Shown here: in pieces, positions 9,836 to 21,368 of the stretch
Layout: every line of letters begins with the position of its first letter
Position numbering within the stretch: position 1 is the first letter of the stretch
Position numbers and translations under genes: made by a program
Notes under the pieces: generated by a model
The model's database searches: none
What the model was told of the DNA's origin: nothing
Seen by the model: the letters and a program-made list of their open reading frames with translations, nothing else
Origin: Fasciolopsis buskii
Lineage: Eukaryota > Platyhelminthes > Trematoda > Plagiorchiida > Fasciolidae
Assembly: GCA_008360955.1 (NCBI GenBank)
Contig: LUCM01009999.1
Location: 1-64,000 of the forward strand
Direction of reading: 5' to 3'
DNA length: 64,000 nt

Positions 9836-10682
9836 AGCAATTCACGATATTCGTGTAACCGAAATTTAGGTACATTTTCGTAGCATAAAACTTATCATGG
9901 CCACAGTGCAGCCTTGATTTCAGCAGGTTTGAAAACAATTAGGGGCTTCTGATCCGTCGATTATCCAAATATTCGAGTCTATGGACCGACAATAGTCCCA
10001 TGGGTTGTGGTGGAGCGGGAGTGGAGTACCATTGGGTAAAATTTGGCTCATAATGCGGAAAATGTTCTAATTATTGTGAGCTATTAAAACGGAACAACGG
10101 TAATAGGGAATCTTCAAAAGGCCTCAGTCTACCATATACCAAGCATTCAGAATCTTCGTTTGCTGATAAATTGCGCATTTCTCCCGATATTTCACCATTG
10201 GAGTAAGTCCATCGCTAATTGCAGGAAATGAGATTCAGAGTGCAAACACATGCTGAAACCACACTTTTTAAGGGGTCAGAAGCTGTCGAGCTAATTATGT
10301 ATCTGCATCAACCTTCATTGTGATATGCTGGCGTGATACAAAGTGAAGGTCAGAACTCATAAGAAAAGCTTGTCACTCGCTCGTCGTGATCTAAATTGTC
10401 GGAGTTTAAGGGGACGAATTTTGACTTTCTCCAACTATGTATTTGCTTTGCAATTTAGGCATGAGTTTTCCTCATTTCTGCTGGCGTGTTCGTTTATATT
10501 CTGGAGTGTTACGGAAAGCTAAAAATAATGCAGTAGTTCTTCAAACTTACATACTGTATTGTCTTTACATTTTTTCAAGATGAAACTGCATTTCTGTTGC
10601 CTAGTGTGAACTCGATTAAGATGCGTCGTTTTCTTGATGTTTCATATCCCAGGGATCTCGCCTACTTCCCGTTCTATTTTAG
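9836..10682. other. LIS1 intron, no recognisable element
   Basis: AT-rich sequence without long frames. The last 20 bases before 10683 are the T-rich tract and AG of the LIS1 acceptor. Confidence 0.6.
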
Positions 10683-10839
10683 ATTGGACATGACAATTGG
10701 GTTCGCCAATTAGTATTCCATCCGCAAGGCAAGCTTTTACTTTCTGCTGCTGATGACAAAACGGTCCGTGTGTGGGACTTGAAAAACCGGCGTTGCCAGA
10801 AAACCTTGGATGCACATTCACATTTTGTCACCACTTTAG
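10683..10839 (+). CDS. LIS1: LIS1 exon (WD repeat 6 and start of WD7)
   Basis: This 157-base exon joins in phase to 3600-4041 (ends on a full codon) and to 13686-13759 (its last base starts a GAT codon). It reads [35 protein letters not shown] and [11 protein letters not shown], which is WD6 and the first strand of WD7 of LIS1. The acceptor is TATTTTAG|ATT and the donor TTAG|GTAAGT, both good. No stop or shift is present. No open frame starting with Met covers it, so an ORF-based search would miss it. The intron before it is 6.6 kb and full of retroelements on both strands. Confidence 0.95.
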
Positions 10840-11589
10840 GTAAGTTGTCGGAAAGGTGTTCGGACGAATGTCAGCAGTCGGATCCATTGCTTTACTTCAA
10901 CTTTGCTTGACTTCTCACAGTACACTGTCATCACACCCGATCGCTACTTTTCGTTTGTTTGTCTTTAGCTTGTTTTGTGTCTGTCAGTCCGCCCAACCTA
11001 GCTGTCTAGAGTGTGGGATAGAACGGGCCACCCGGCTTCCATCTGAGAGCCGTGCCTACACCGACATGCTCATTCACTCAAATTTCAACCATTTAATGTC
11101 TTCTCTATCGCCGCTGTAACCGACAAGCCTTTGGACGGGTAATGGTAGCTTGTATAGCTTAGTGGCTTGGAGATTAAAGTAATTCGGTTGGTTCACTCTG
11201 TAATGTTGCTTAGGGTCCTTTCTATCTTACACGCGAGTGGGTAGTGCTCAAGCTGGTTCGTTTTTGCAAAAGGTAGACTGTTAATTTTTTTGTACTTCAT
11301 TCTTTGTGTATGAGTGTAGTAGAGAAAGCATCCCCTGGCTATAAGGGTCCACTTCACTGGAGACGGGAAACCTGCAACCATGGCCGTGAAACGTAGTGAC
11401 ATAGTAACACATGGTCTCGCTGGGTCGTGTGCGAACGAACTCACGCGTTGTAAGTATGTGTATTTCTCTTGCACACACCTTGCATATGTAACGCCATCAT
11501 GGCGGAAAAGCGTCGATGAAAAAATATCATGCCAGTTGCTGACGCTTACAAAGAATCGACCTAATCAAGGCGTGTGCACCTCTGATGAC
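10840..11589. other. LIS1 intron, unassigned
   Basis: Only short overlapping frames on both strands; none has a motif that I recognise. At 11583 there is a CTGATGA followed by GAAAC after two bases, which cannot form hammerhead stem II. Confidence 0.5.
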
Positions 11590-12475
11590 TGAAACGGGAA
11601 AAATCAGTTGACCCTTATATATACGTGGCCGCTTTTCACTCAGCGCACAGCAACCTTTCACAATGAGACTTCACGTTGACGTAGTGTGGCCGCTTTTGTG
11701 GCCTCGTGGCTCAACGAGCTACACAGGATGCCTTATCTCAAAACGAGAATCCAGTCACGCTTGGTAGATCAATGGGTAGAGGTTTGACGAAATAGTTTCA
11801 TGGCCCTCTGGGTTGGGAGTTGAATGAAGCTGGCAACTCAACCGGAAAGTGAGGGGAAGAATAGTTGTTCCAAGTAGATGGGATTCCACTCAGCCATTCC
11901 CCACTGCCTTGGGAACAAGTTCTTGCTAGAATCGGAGGCTTTGGTTGAGCCGTAATCGTTCTGGTGCTTATCAGCTGTACTACCTAGCACTACCAGTCGA
12001 AAAATCTCAACGTGGAATGAGATAATTCACGGCGAACTTAGGTAAAATAGATGTCTCACGTCTTCGTGGTTGAGGTCTGGAAGACCCGTCAACTAGCTGG
12101 CTGGCGACACTGAAGGATATGGCATTGAACCGTGAACAGTAGCGGTCGTGTTGTCATTTTCTGTCGAATCAAGATGATTGAAAAAGTACTTTTCACAGTT
12201 AGACTGTGTTCCGTGTGTTGGCTACTGCAGTGTTCTTATCTTTCCCCGCGTGTGTAGGTCCATTCTCTGTTTCCCTTGAATATTCACTCTTTTTTTATAG
12301 AAATGTAACCGTGGGGAGAAGGCAATGGTCAACGAGGCTTGCCTTGCCGTTTTAGGCTGAACGATGATGATGATGATAATGATGAAACAATGAATTCCAC
12401 ACTGCATCGGTAGTTGGGCGGGATAATCAGGACCGTACTGTCCATTGTTCCGAGCAGTGTTGGTGGGTAGTGCTA
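11590..12475 (+). repeat. 5' region of RTE-like element, copy 2, with about 390 inserted bases
   Basis: Blocks at 11640-11995 match 6570-6895, and the block at 12391-12475 matches 6940-7015. The two blocks are almost adjacent in copy 1 but about 390 bases apart here. The interposed stretch (about 12000-12390) contains the short repeat also seen at 8022-8075 and a small GAT run. Either this copy took an insertion or copy 1 lost sequence. Confidence 0.6.
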
Positions 12476-12651
12476 ATTGTGGGCTTGCTCCGAGTGCCCG
12501 TGCTGGTTCTGTGAACCAGACTCTTAAGCCGAACGCTCCGCTTCGGGTTCCCAAGGAGAATCTCGTCCTGGAGTGTGGGCAGCCGCGAGGCATCGATCGC
12601 TCAAATATGTCCATCCTTTGCACAGGAAACCTTTCTTATTTCCATTCTTCC

Positions 12652-12770
12652 AATGTAGGGTCCAGTTAGTTTGCGGCTTGACGGATTGTCTGCTGGGAAC
12701 ATTAGGAGATGGGGTACCTAATATGTTTGCGCACTCACCGGAATAAGGTAACATACTGCTGTAGATATAA
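12652..12770. repeat. Dispersed repeat, copy 2 (pairs with 908-1085)
   Basis: Shares CTGCTGGGAACATTAGGAGA and neighbouring words with 908-1085, in the same orientation. It follows copy 2 of the RTE 5' region after about 175 bases. Confidence 0.6.
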
Positions 12771-12920
12771 CCATACTCTCAGTGCAACTGCAAGTAGGTC
12801 TCCATGCCACACAGCCCCATCTTCAGACACCCTGTTGGTTACTCTCAAATCCTCCTCCTCGGGTGCAACATGCAGTAAGACTCGTAAAGCCTTGAGACGT
12901 CAGCTGGCCAAAGGCGTGTG

Positions 12921-12964
<44 letters not shown>
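12921..12964. repeat. (TA)n microsatellite
   Basis: About 22 uninterrupted AT/TA dinucleotides. The surrounding bases (12771-13685) are intron without recognised elements, ending in the acceptor of the last LIS1 exon. A second short GT/TATG-rich patch lies near 13277-13305. Confidence 0.95.
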
Positions 12965-12966
<2 letters not shown>

Positions 12967-13685
12967 TATGCTGAGAGCAGGATACACTAGTTTGATTGTA
13001 ACTCTGTTACCGAACATGAACGCAATTACATGCTGCTGATCTGATTTGCACCGCTGTTTGAATGTGCACTGAATAGAAAAAGTAAAGTGACTGTGTTGTC
13101 CCGTGTGGTTTTTGACCGAGCGGCAAACGGACGTCGCTGCAATCCATTGTTTTCGGATAATCTTTGCCTGTGGACTATCGGAAAACGTGTGAGATGTGTC
13201 GATCAGGCTGGCTTAGAACATAATCAACGGGAAGTGAAATACAGGACATCTAGTGTTTGTCTGAGTCCACGTGGTTGCTATGTATGTCTATGTATGTGTG
13301 TGTGATTTTCCTAATCGGTGAAGGGCGCCCTTTAGTCCTTCTAAAACAATACCAGTAAATGAATGTCAATGTTTGTGTAAATGTCGACATATAGTCTTTT
13401 CAGAAATTGACAGCGATTGTTGCTCACTAGGCAATAAGTAAATCGAAATGATTCAAGTTTCGTTTTGTCGAACCGACTTATCCGCCGAGCTCCAAACTAA
13501 TCGTTGCCATAATATAAAGTTGTCAGTAACAACAACCTTTTGGCTTTATGTGATTTGATTGCCACTTCAATCTGTTCATATTCACCGTGGCTACTCTGTC
13601 CTTTCTCCGTAACCATTTAATCTAACCACATTTTTCGTTATTTTTCTACGATGCTTACGAATTATAAATATCCCTTTTTTCGCAG

Positions 13686-13759
13686 ATTACAACCGCAATG
13701 CTCCCTGTGTTATCACTGGTAGTGTGGATCAGACAATTCGTATATGGGACTGCCGATAA
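13686..13759 (+). CDS. LIS1: LIS1 terminal exon (end of WD7, stop codon)
   Basis: The exon completes the split codon from 10839 (G + AT = Asp) and reads DYNRNAPCVITGSVDQTIRIWDCR followed by TAA at 13757-13759, only 24 codons after the split one. Animal LIS1 ends in the same way, with a GSVDQT-x-(R/K)-(I/V)-W-(D/E)-CR C terminus. The acceptor is TTTTTTCGCAG|ATT. Together the three exons give 223 residues. No clear AATAAA was found in the following 300 bases; ATAAAA near 13980 is a weak candidate. The 3' end of the mRNA therefore stays open. Confidence 0.95.
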
Positions 13760-14773
13760 TTTTCTATCGCTCACTAGTGCGGCTCGGATTATCTGCCAAG
13801 GCATATACCATACATTATCTGCCCAGAGCATCGCCATTGTCCTACAGTCAGACCTCAGACGGTGCGCGCTTCGTGCCGCCTCTGATGTGTGTTCTTTTCT
13901 CGTCTGCTGTCTGACATTTGCATCTCCGTAATGGTGATAGTGACGATAGTCCACGGGCAACCAAATGTCACAACGAACCATAAAATAAGAACAGACTTTT
14001 ATGCTTAACTTTCGTCGGTTCTCATCATCCACAGCGTTCAATCAACCTCAAGTCATCTGTCCGTTTGCCTTCCTTTTCGCCGTTCTATATCTTTTTTATA
14101 TGAATCTCTTCGTCCCTTCCGGGGCGTGCATATTCGATCTAGGCAACACGGAACGTTTAAGTTGCAACCAAAAAGCAGTGGATTTCCGTGCTGAAGCAGC
14201 CTGCACGTGATATGTGGTAACCAATCGAATCAACACTGTGTGTAAACTGCGATGCCATTCTGTTCATCAGCTCATCAGACGAATCAAGGTATTGATGGTT
14301 ATATTTTTCCACACATTTCTTCATCCCCCGCAGTTGTTAAAACTATTGTAAGGTGTCCAATATGTAACTCACTTCCTTGTTTGGCCTTCAGTGGGGAACC
14401 CCATAAAGGTGTTTGGGTTTATCATCTGCTAAGTTGCTTTATGTCTGTTGATGATGCCATCTTCGGTTTCTCGGTCATTCCTCCTCTGGTCGCTTTTGTT
14501 GTTACCTTTGCACGTTCATCCAGATTGACATTTATCATCGGTCTCATTTGAGCTATTTGTGTATACGCTAACATGCTAAATCCCTTATTCACGGTACAAA
14601 TCTGAGAATGCCTATCAGACTGTCAATCACAATATCGGCTGCAATCATCGTGATACACGTATGCGTTGCGTTTTATTGAGAATCCCCACGAGCAGTGACG
14701 TCCGAGCCCCCACTGTGATGCATAGACTTTTGTTAGACATCTCCGGGTTTAATTCCTATCTGGGATCTCGCTT

Positions 14774-15277
14774 CTAAGGAGAGATATGTATTTCATACAC
14801 GGCTTGTTCTGCCTCCATATTTATTTCCAACTTTTGTTCTTTTCTACATGCCAGATAGGCTAGTTGTCTTCCCATTTCTGCCCAACACTGCGCCATAAAC
14901 GCTAGATTTCTCTTATCGCAGTTTGTGCTCTGATGCGTGCTTTTTTGGCGCGCTTGAATTCTTTGTATGCTCTTACGTTTCTGGTATGTTCCTTGCACAC
15001 ATTCGTTCTGGTTGTCCAACGTAACTAATGTGCTGCTGCGTTTAAATCGATGCTTGACGTACCCTGTAATTCGGTTGGTCACTGACTCAAGCGGTCGCAT
15101 CTTCAGGTGTTCTCCACTCTCTTTCTTTGCGACATTTCCGTTATTGTCGGCTTGCGGTGCGCATGCCCATCCATCTGTTTGTTCTGTCGTCTTATTAAGA
15201 TTATCATCCCCGTTTCTGCGGATACGAATTCGGTGTTCTGCTCCACCGATTTGTTGCGTTAACTTTGTTGGTGACAT
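14774..15277 (-). CDS. Unrecognised 167-codon open frame
   Basis: This is among the longest intact frames in the window. The product is basic and polar, rich in K, R, N, Q and E, without a signal peptide, membrane segment or catalytic motif that I can see. Overlapping frames on the + strand (14967-15290) are hydrophobic and look like its shadow. It could be part of a transposon ORF1 or gag, an exon, or chance. There are no helpful neighbours and no splice sites that I would trust. Confidence 0.2.
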   Translation of the reverse strand: MSPTKLTQQIGGAEHRIRIRRNGDDNLNKTTEQTDGWACAPQADNNGNVAKKESGEHLKMRPLESVTNRITGYVKHRFKRSSTLVTLDNQNECVQGTYQKRKSIQRIQARQKSTHQSTNCDKRNLAFMAQCWAEMGRQLAYLACRKEQKLEINMEAEQAVYEIHISP

Positions 15278-18200
15278 CCTGGCCTTCTGATACCGATTTA
15301 CTTTACGGTTTCCCCATTTGTTGATACGTGCTTTGTAAATTAACTACTCTTATTTCTTTGCGAACTCTATCGAGCCTTGTCTTACATTTCGTTTATTCAG
15401 TGTTTCCCTCCGAAAATCTCCCTTTTTCCAGTATTGCGAAGTGTGCTCCTGTCTGACTGCGTATTGGAACCATTCTGCCATAAAACACGCATTCAGATAT
15501 TGACTTTTTGTCGCCGCTATCGTTGGTGGTTGGTTAGTAGTTGCTGCATGGCGAACTGTTTAGATGATCCCCACGTGACATTGATTTTTCTTCTAATCAT
15601 GAAGTGTTTCATCTGAATGATCGACAAAACATTCGCTCAGAATTTCGCGCTTATGCGTCTTCGTTTTAGATTTTTTTGCTTTTGATCTTAACTCGGTCCC
15701 CTCAAGTTCAGTCAATTCAGTCCAGTCAGCTCAACAACGGATTCTACACTAGTTTGCTTCTGTTTTCGGTACTTTTTAACAGCGCCATATTTTTCCATGC
15801 AAAGAAAGAACAAAGAGCAAATAAATAGGGTGAGATAAGTATCAACAAAATATCAAGATAATTGGTATAACTAATTTACTGACTCCGGCTTTCGATTACT
15901 TTTCGAAAGTCCAGCTTGAATTCCACGTTGATCTATGTGACTCGGTATGACACAGCTTTGTGGTCACACATTGCTTTAGATAGTTATTCGCGAGTCTCGA
16001 AGTAGGGAGATGAAAAAGCAATTGTACCTGGAGAGATTGGGTAGACACAACCAAATATTGGTGCCGTACTGCTCTGCCTCTTTGATGTTCTATTTACATT
16101 GGCATGTTTGGCCCTGGATCGGTCGCACGAGTACGAAATCTCGTGTATTTAGGAACGTATTCAGGACGATGATTTCCAAATGCACATGGACACCGGTCAG
16201 ATGCTTTGGCGCGGAAAATTAATCAGCTGCACTTGGTGGTGAGGCTTTTGTTGAAATAAGAACTTTTCGCTCAACAGTTGATCCACTTGTGAAAATCTTA
16301 AACATCTTCGAATGCTTTGGTGCATGTTCCGTTATTCGTCTCACAATGGTTAGATCTGCATCAGCATAGTATTTGAAATACTGGGACTAGTTTAGATTAC
16401 CGGCATGACTCAAATCCAGGACTACGTACGAAAATCAAGTCAACTTCAACGCCATATGGGAGCGCGGGACTTTAGTCGTATTTTTCAGTATTACTGCTTG
16501 ATTTCACTGGCTTTCGTTGCAATTGGGACTACTTTCATGTAGCGAAGGCTCCTGGTTGGCTTCCATTCTGGTATTTCGGCTTTGGAATAAGTCACTTTAT
16601 TTGGGCGTTCTTGCCAATGACTTGGATCCTGCCCCATGTTCCCAATGGAGAGTGATGTTTATTCTGGTTTGTGCAATGTTTAAATGGAAGAATTTGGTCT
16701 TGTTTTTGGTCAGTTAATAGTGTATAGGATGAGTACTAGGGTGGAGGTTTGTTTTGTCGAAAATATGCGTCCACTGTGCTGTGGAAAGCGAATCTGCAGT
16801 CATCTGTTCTTTCTGAAGGAATTCGGCGATTCGGAACCAAAAATGCTTTGGATCACTTCAAATGAGCGCTTTACCCGACCAGTGGTATTACAGTCGATGG
16901 GAGCCGTAGAGTTGCGAATGAGAAATCAAATCAGTAATCTCTCGGCTTCATTTGACATTGAGTGAAACTGTCACGACTAGGAAAGAATTATCCACCGAAA
17001 CTCAGTCATTTTCACGTTGTTTCCGCTATAGAATCATTAACCACACTGCTCCTTAGTCTGATTTTAGGGTTGGGGATCCTACAGTGCAGTGCACTTATAA
17101 AAATAGTGGCAGGAATCTGTGTCCACAGGAAGGCGATATATTTCTGGCAAATTCGTACATGCACTGGCACAAACTACAGATGACTGTCCAAACAGTACCG
17201 CACCAGATCGAATGAGCACGAGAACCCTCGAGGACAACTGAGCCAAGAGGCAGAAAGTCGCTACCTGTTAGAGGTTAGACTCGCGATCGAGATCATTTTC
17301 TGAGCTTTCATACAGACCTGAAGTTGATCCATACATTAAGACCAGGACAAGACTGAACTAATTACCAGTTCCGTCAGCTTTAACTTTGCAACACCCTCCC
17401 CTCCGAAAGCATTCAGGCATTACTACATAAACTGGAGGAAAATTAATAAACAGCCATGTGGACTCGGAGCATGGTTGTGACTTATTCTTTGGAAGCAGTG
17501 AATAATAGCCGGATGGCTGTTTTGGAGACGGCTGTGGTAGTTACCGTGAAAGACGCTTAAAATTAATGGATGGCTGTTTAAACGCGTTTGAATTTATTGT
17601 ATGCTGAACGGAAGAGTCAACATTGACAAGTACGCGAACGGGCGTAGTTACAGAATGCGTAGTACGTGACTGTTTGAGTCGAACACTATCTCCTCTTTCC
17701 GTGCTGGCGGGATCCACAATGCACTGCTGGCTAACGTATTCTAACCAACCAACGAACGCAGTGGGTCTTAGTGGTTTCCACAATTATCGGCTAGTGGATG
17801 ATAAGGGGAAATTCTGTCGGATTAACTAATGTACAACCTCTTGGAATTGACTTCCATACCGTCCTGTGGTCAGTGTGCCCTCAGGCCCAGTTAGGGTGTA
17901 TTTTATTCCTTGTGAAAATGAGGCTTTTTTCATCCGAACTAAGGTGCATTCTTTGACTGTTTGGCCTTCTCTCCGGTGTTTAGCCTCATACCTGTCCCTC
18001 ATTTTCAATGTTTTTTAGTTTCCGGTAGAGGTTCTTGTGTGTGCGATATTTAACTAAGTCCGAGTAGGTCTTCCCAGTATCTTGTCTGTGGTTGTATACG
18101 ATTCTGTAGATCGACAACACCCTCAAAAGTGCAACCTCCCAAGATTGCCCATCAACTTCGATCACTTTAATTGATCCATTGAGTGTGCGGCTAAGTCGCT

Positions 18201-18352
18201 TATTCACTTCATCTGACTCATTAATAGGTAGCGTTTCCTAATGGTGTATACCATTTTGTGATCGAAATCGTCCAAATCCATCGTTCGGTGTCAAAAACGT
18301 GATGGTTGCAACTTAACTTTGAACTGGATAGTTTGACTGAATTGAAAGCTGA

Positions 18353-18650
18353 TTGTACAAGGGTTCCGCTGGTTACAGTTTGTATTCCAACCCCAGTTCC
18401 GTGGTCTGTTCATCTCACGACTCCTACTTCTTGGTAGCATTACAGAGGCATGTACTGCCTCTCTTGCAAATTGTCAGTGCTATTAAGGGCTACCACAATC
18501 GATGCGGCCGCCAGAAAAATGTTCTTACTTTCTCCGTTATAGACTGCTGCAATTTGAAATCGCTGACTATTCATTCTCATGCTCGAGAAGCGGAAGATTA
18601 CGTCGAGAGATTAGTCCTTGATCAGGAAAGGATTGAATTTTTAGTAGGTA
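18353..18650 (+). CDS. Possible coding exon with a consensus splice donor
   Basis: An open frame (107 codons from Met at 18353) ends its sensible part at a near-perfect donor, TAG|GTAAGTGC, at about 18650. The peptide includes LQRHVLPLLQIVSAIKGYHN and AREAEDYVERLVLDQERI, which looks more protein-like than its surroundings. I do not recognise the family, and no clear acceptor or partner exon is visible. It may be a real exon or a fragment of an element. Confidence 0.2.
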
Positions 18651-21368
18651 AGTGCTCGCTTTTCGGTTTTTGTTGACAAAGATGCATCTCGCTAATAGAA
18701 AAACTTGGTATTTTCGAAAACCCTTACTTCTATGCCCTCCGATTCGTCGAAGCATTTGTCAAAACAGCACTTTTCCCTGTGAATTTCGAGACAACCGAAA
18801 GAGCGAAGTTCCACTCCTTATCGCGAAAGCTAAACCAACCTATTTATTTCGCAATTACAAGCACAGGCTTCCGAGTCCAATTTCATTGATTAGCTGGAAG
18901 TTCAGCTACAAAACCGAGTGATTGCTGCATGTAAGCGCTTCGATTTGCATCGGCGTCTTCCCTTACTTCGGGTTTGAACGTTTCAGTCAGCGAGGTCGGA
19001 GTGAGAACAGTACCAAGACGTCGTAACTTTCGTTAGTTCGAGGCCCCCGGTTTTGCTTAGCTTCGGAAATTCCCATTCGCCTCCTAATGAACGAAGTCCT
19101 TCATTTATGAGCAATGCCAAAAGCAAATCGTATACTCATCAGCACGCTTCTTCACAGTCTAAGCGGTGGGATGCATATAGTTCCTGCGGTCGAAGATATT
19201 TCATGGTATTTTGCCGATCCCGCAATGCCAAATGTCATAAGTATTAGGGTGGGTCTGCTTGTATAACCACTCTTTCGTCCTACGATCCGAAGCTGTCGTC
19301 CGACCTTCTTCCCCTGAACTTCGCAAGCGCCAGTTCTCATCCTCACCCTTGCTTTTCTTGTGAACAACGGTGTAAAACTCTTTTGTTGAGGAGAATGGTA
19401 ATGTGAATGGTTTCATTGCTAATACGGTTTTTGAGTGCTTTATTCCTTCCTTTCAAACTCCATCCCACTACTTTCGCGTTCAGAGCTACCACCGGTCATA
19501 GATTTCCCGCATTAATTATGACGGATGGTTAATCAGTAACTTAAGTCGCGCATTTCTGGTAATCGAGACCAACTTATCTATAGTTGATTTAAATGTTATG
19601 GACCGCATGCATTTTCCATTTTCTTTTTTTACCCGGTCCTTATCAGTCTAAACCTCGCCATTTACTTTATGACTTTTCAAAAGTCTCCTGGGGCATCAAA
19701 GTGAGCCTGGACCCTGCTAACACAATCTGTCTATGCTTCTGTGTTGTCTGTGATAGTGCAGAAAGTATAGCAGTGTTCGCTGTGTCTGTTCCGCTTGGTT
19801 GTTCCTGTTCTCCAATAATTGACGTCATATTCTTATTAGCGGATGAAATTTCCGTCACCTAATGGCAATTAAGAACAACGAAGATGCACCGAGCAGCCAT
19901 CACTCGAGTTCTCTTCTCTATTTACTAAGGCACATCGCGGAGGCTGACAGACCGAGTAAAACGTGGACTGAAATGTCGCTGTTTATTGGAACGAGGACTG
20001 TGGCAAGTGCATGCCAGGTTTACGGATGGCAACAGAAAAAATATTTCCATATTGTCACCAAGACGGAATGCCATTGGTAACAAGATACTTAGGAGTGGTG
20101 GAATTAAAATGATATCGTGTTACAACAGTAAAGAGAGCATATTGACGCTGGCCATTACGAATAAAAGCTGTGCTTCAGTGAATTCGGCTTCGAGGTATCT
20201 GGTACTCCAGTTTTCGTGAAATGCCGTGTATTTCTCCTAGGTCTTCAAGGGCCAGTGCAGAAAATGCTGACCTATCTGGTTTCTAGAGAAATAATTACCT
20301 AACCGAATTCCCAAGTCTGGGCCACACCAATTATCTCAACTGAAAACGGACGGAATGAACCCTTGGACCCTCCGAGAGTACCGCACCAGTCTGAACAACA
20401 CGCGTCATTCTAGGCTCAGAAGACATCCGTAGAAGAGATCCGCAATGCACCCCGGACGTATCTCCCATCGCATTCTGGAGCAGCGGCTGACGCAGTCCCC
20501 TCAGCCGACAGAATAAAGAATACTCAAGCCAGCAACCAAATGCGAATAATGTATTGTATATTGCTGTGGTGTCGAAATTGCACAGTACACGAGAAGGCAA
20601 GTCAACGCAGAAAGTGCCGGGCGATATGCGAAGCTTGCCTGCGAAAGCCCTCGAACTGCGGTACAGGCAGAAAAGTCAAGATCTCATAAGCAACAAAGCA
20701 AATGCGATCAACCAACTGTCATAAAATGAATATCGAGCATCAAACCGGGTCTGAAAGAGATCGACTTTTTCCCAAAGGTCGATGCTGCTGTACATTTCCA
20801 GTCAGTTCCAAGGTTCGAACTATTTTTCGAAACTTGATTGAAAGACACTTGCAAATGCCACTTGACAAATCGTTGCTTGCGCTTTGTAGTTTTGTACAAA
20901 TTAATTTGCATATCCTCATTTTGTGCATAGTGTATTGTTGTCTTAAGAACTAATGAACGCCCTTCTGCGCGGCGACCTAGGTTACCGCGGCTCGTTCTTG
21001 ACTTGCATTGTTTACTTAAACAATCGCTACCGTCCAGTGTATTGTCGTCATGTAAGCCTTGTGTGGGATTATAACTAACCACTTACGGGGACGGGTGAAT
21101 ATAAGGGAGAGAAAAAATTACCGTGGAGTTTGACTGTATATGTAGCTGGCTCTAACCTTGTGCTGGGCATTTCGGCCTACTGTGAATTAAGGTTGACGTC
21201 GATCCGAGCATTTACTGCTATTAGCTTTTGTCGCTTACCCGTTTGGGACAATGCAAATTAGAACCATCAACAGGCCTTTTGACTCACTGAAGTGCGACCT
21301 TTACCTTTTGTTTTGGTGTATCATTCGTTGTTTTTTTCCAAAATGTTTTTAATTTCATTATTTCTGAT

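Noticed and set aside
11580..11600. CTGATGA followed closely by GAAAC
   Set aside because: Only two bases separate the two core strings, so stem II cannot form.
12360..12385. GAT run as a separate microsatellite
   Set aside because: Too short to list alone; it is noted within the RTE 5' repeat copy.
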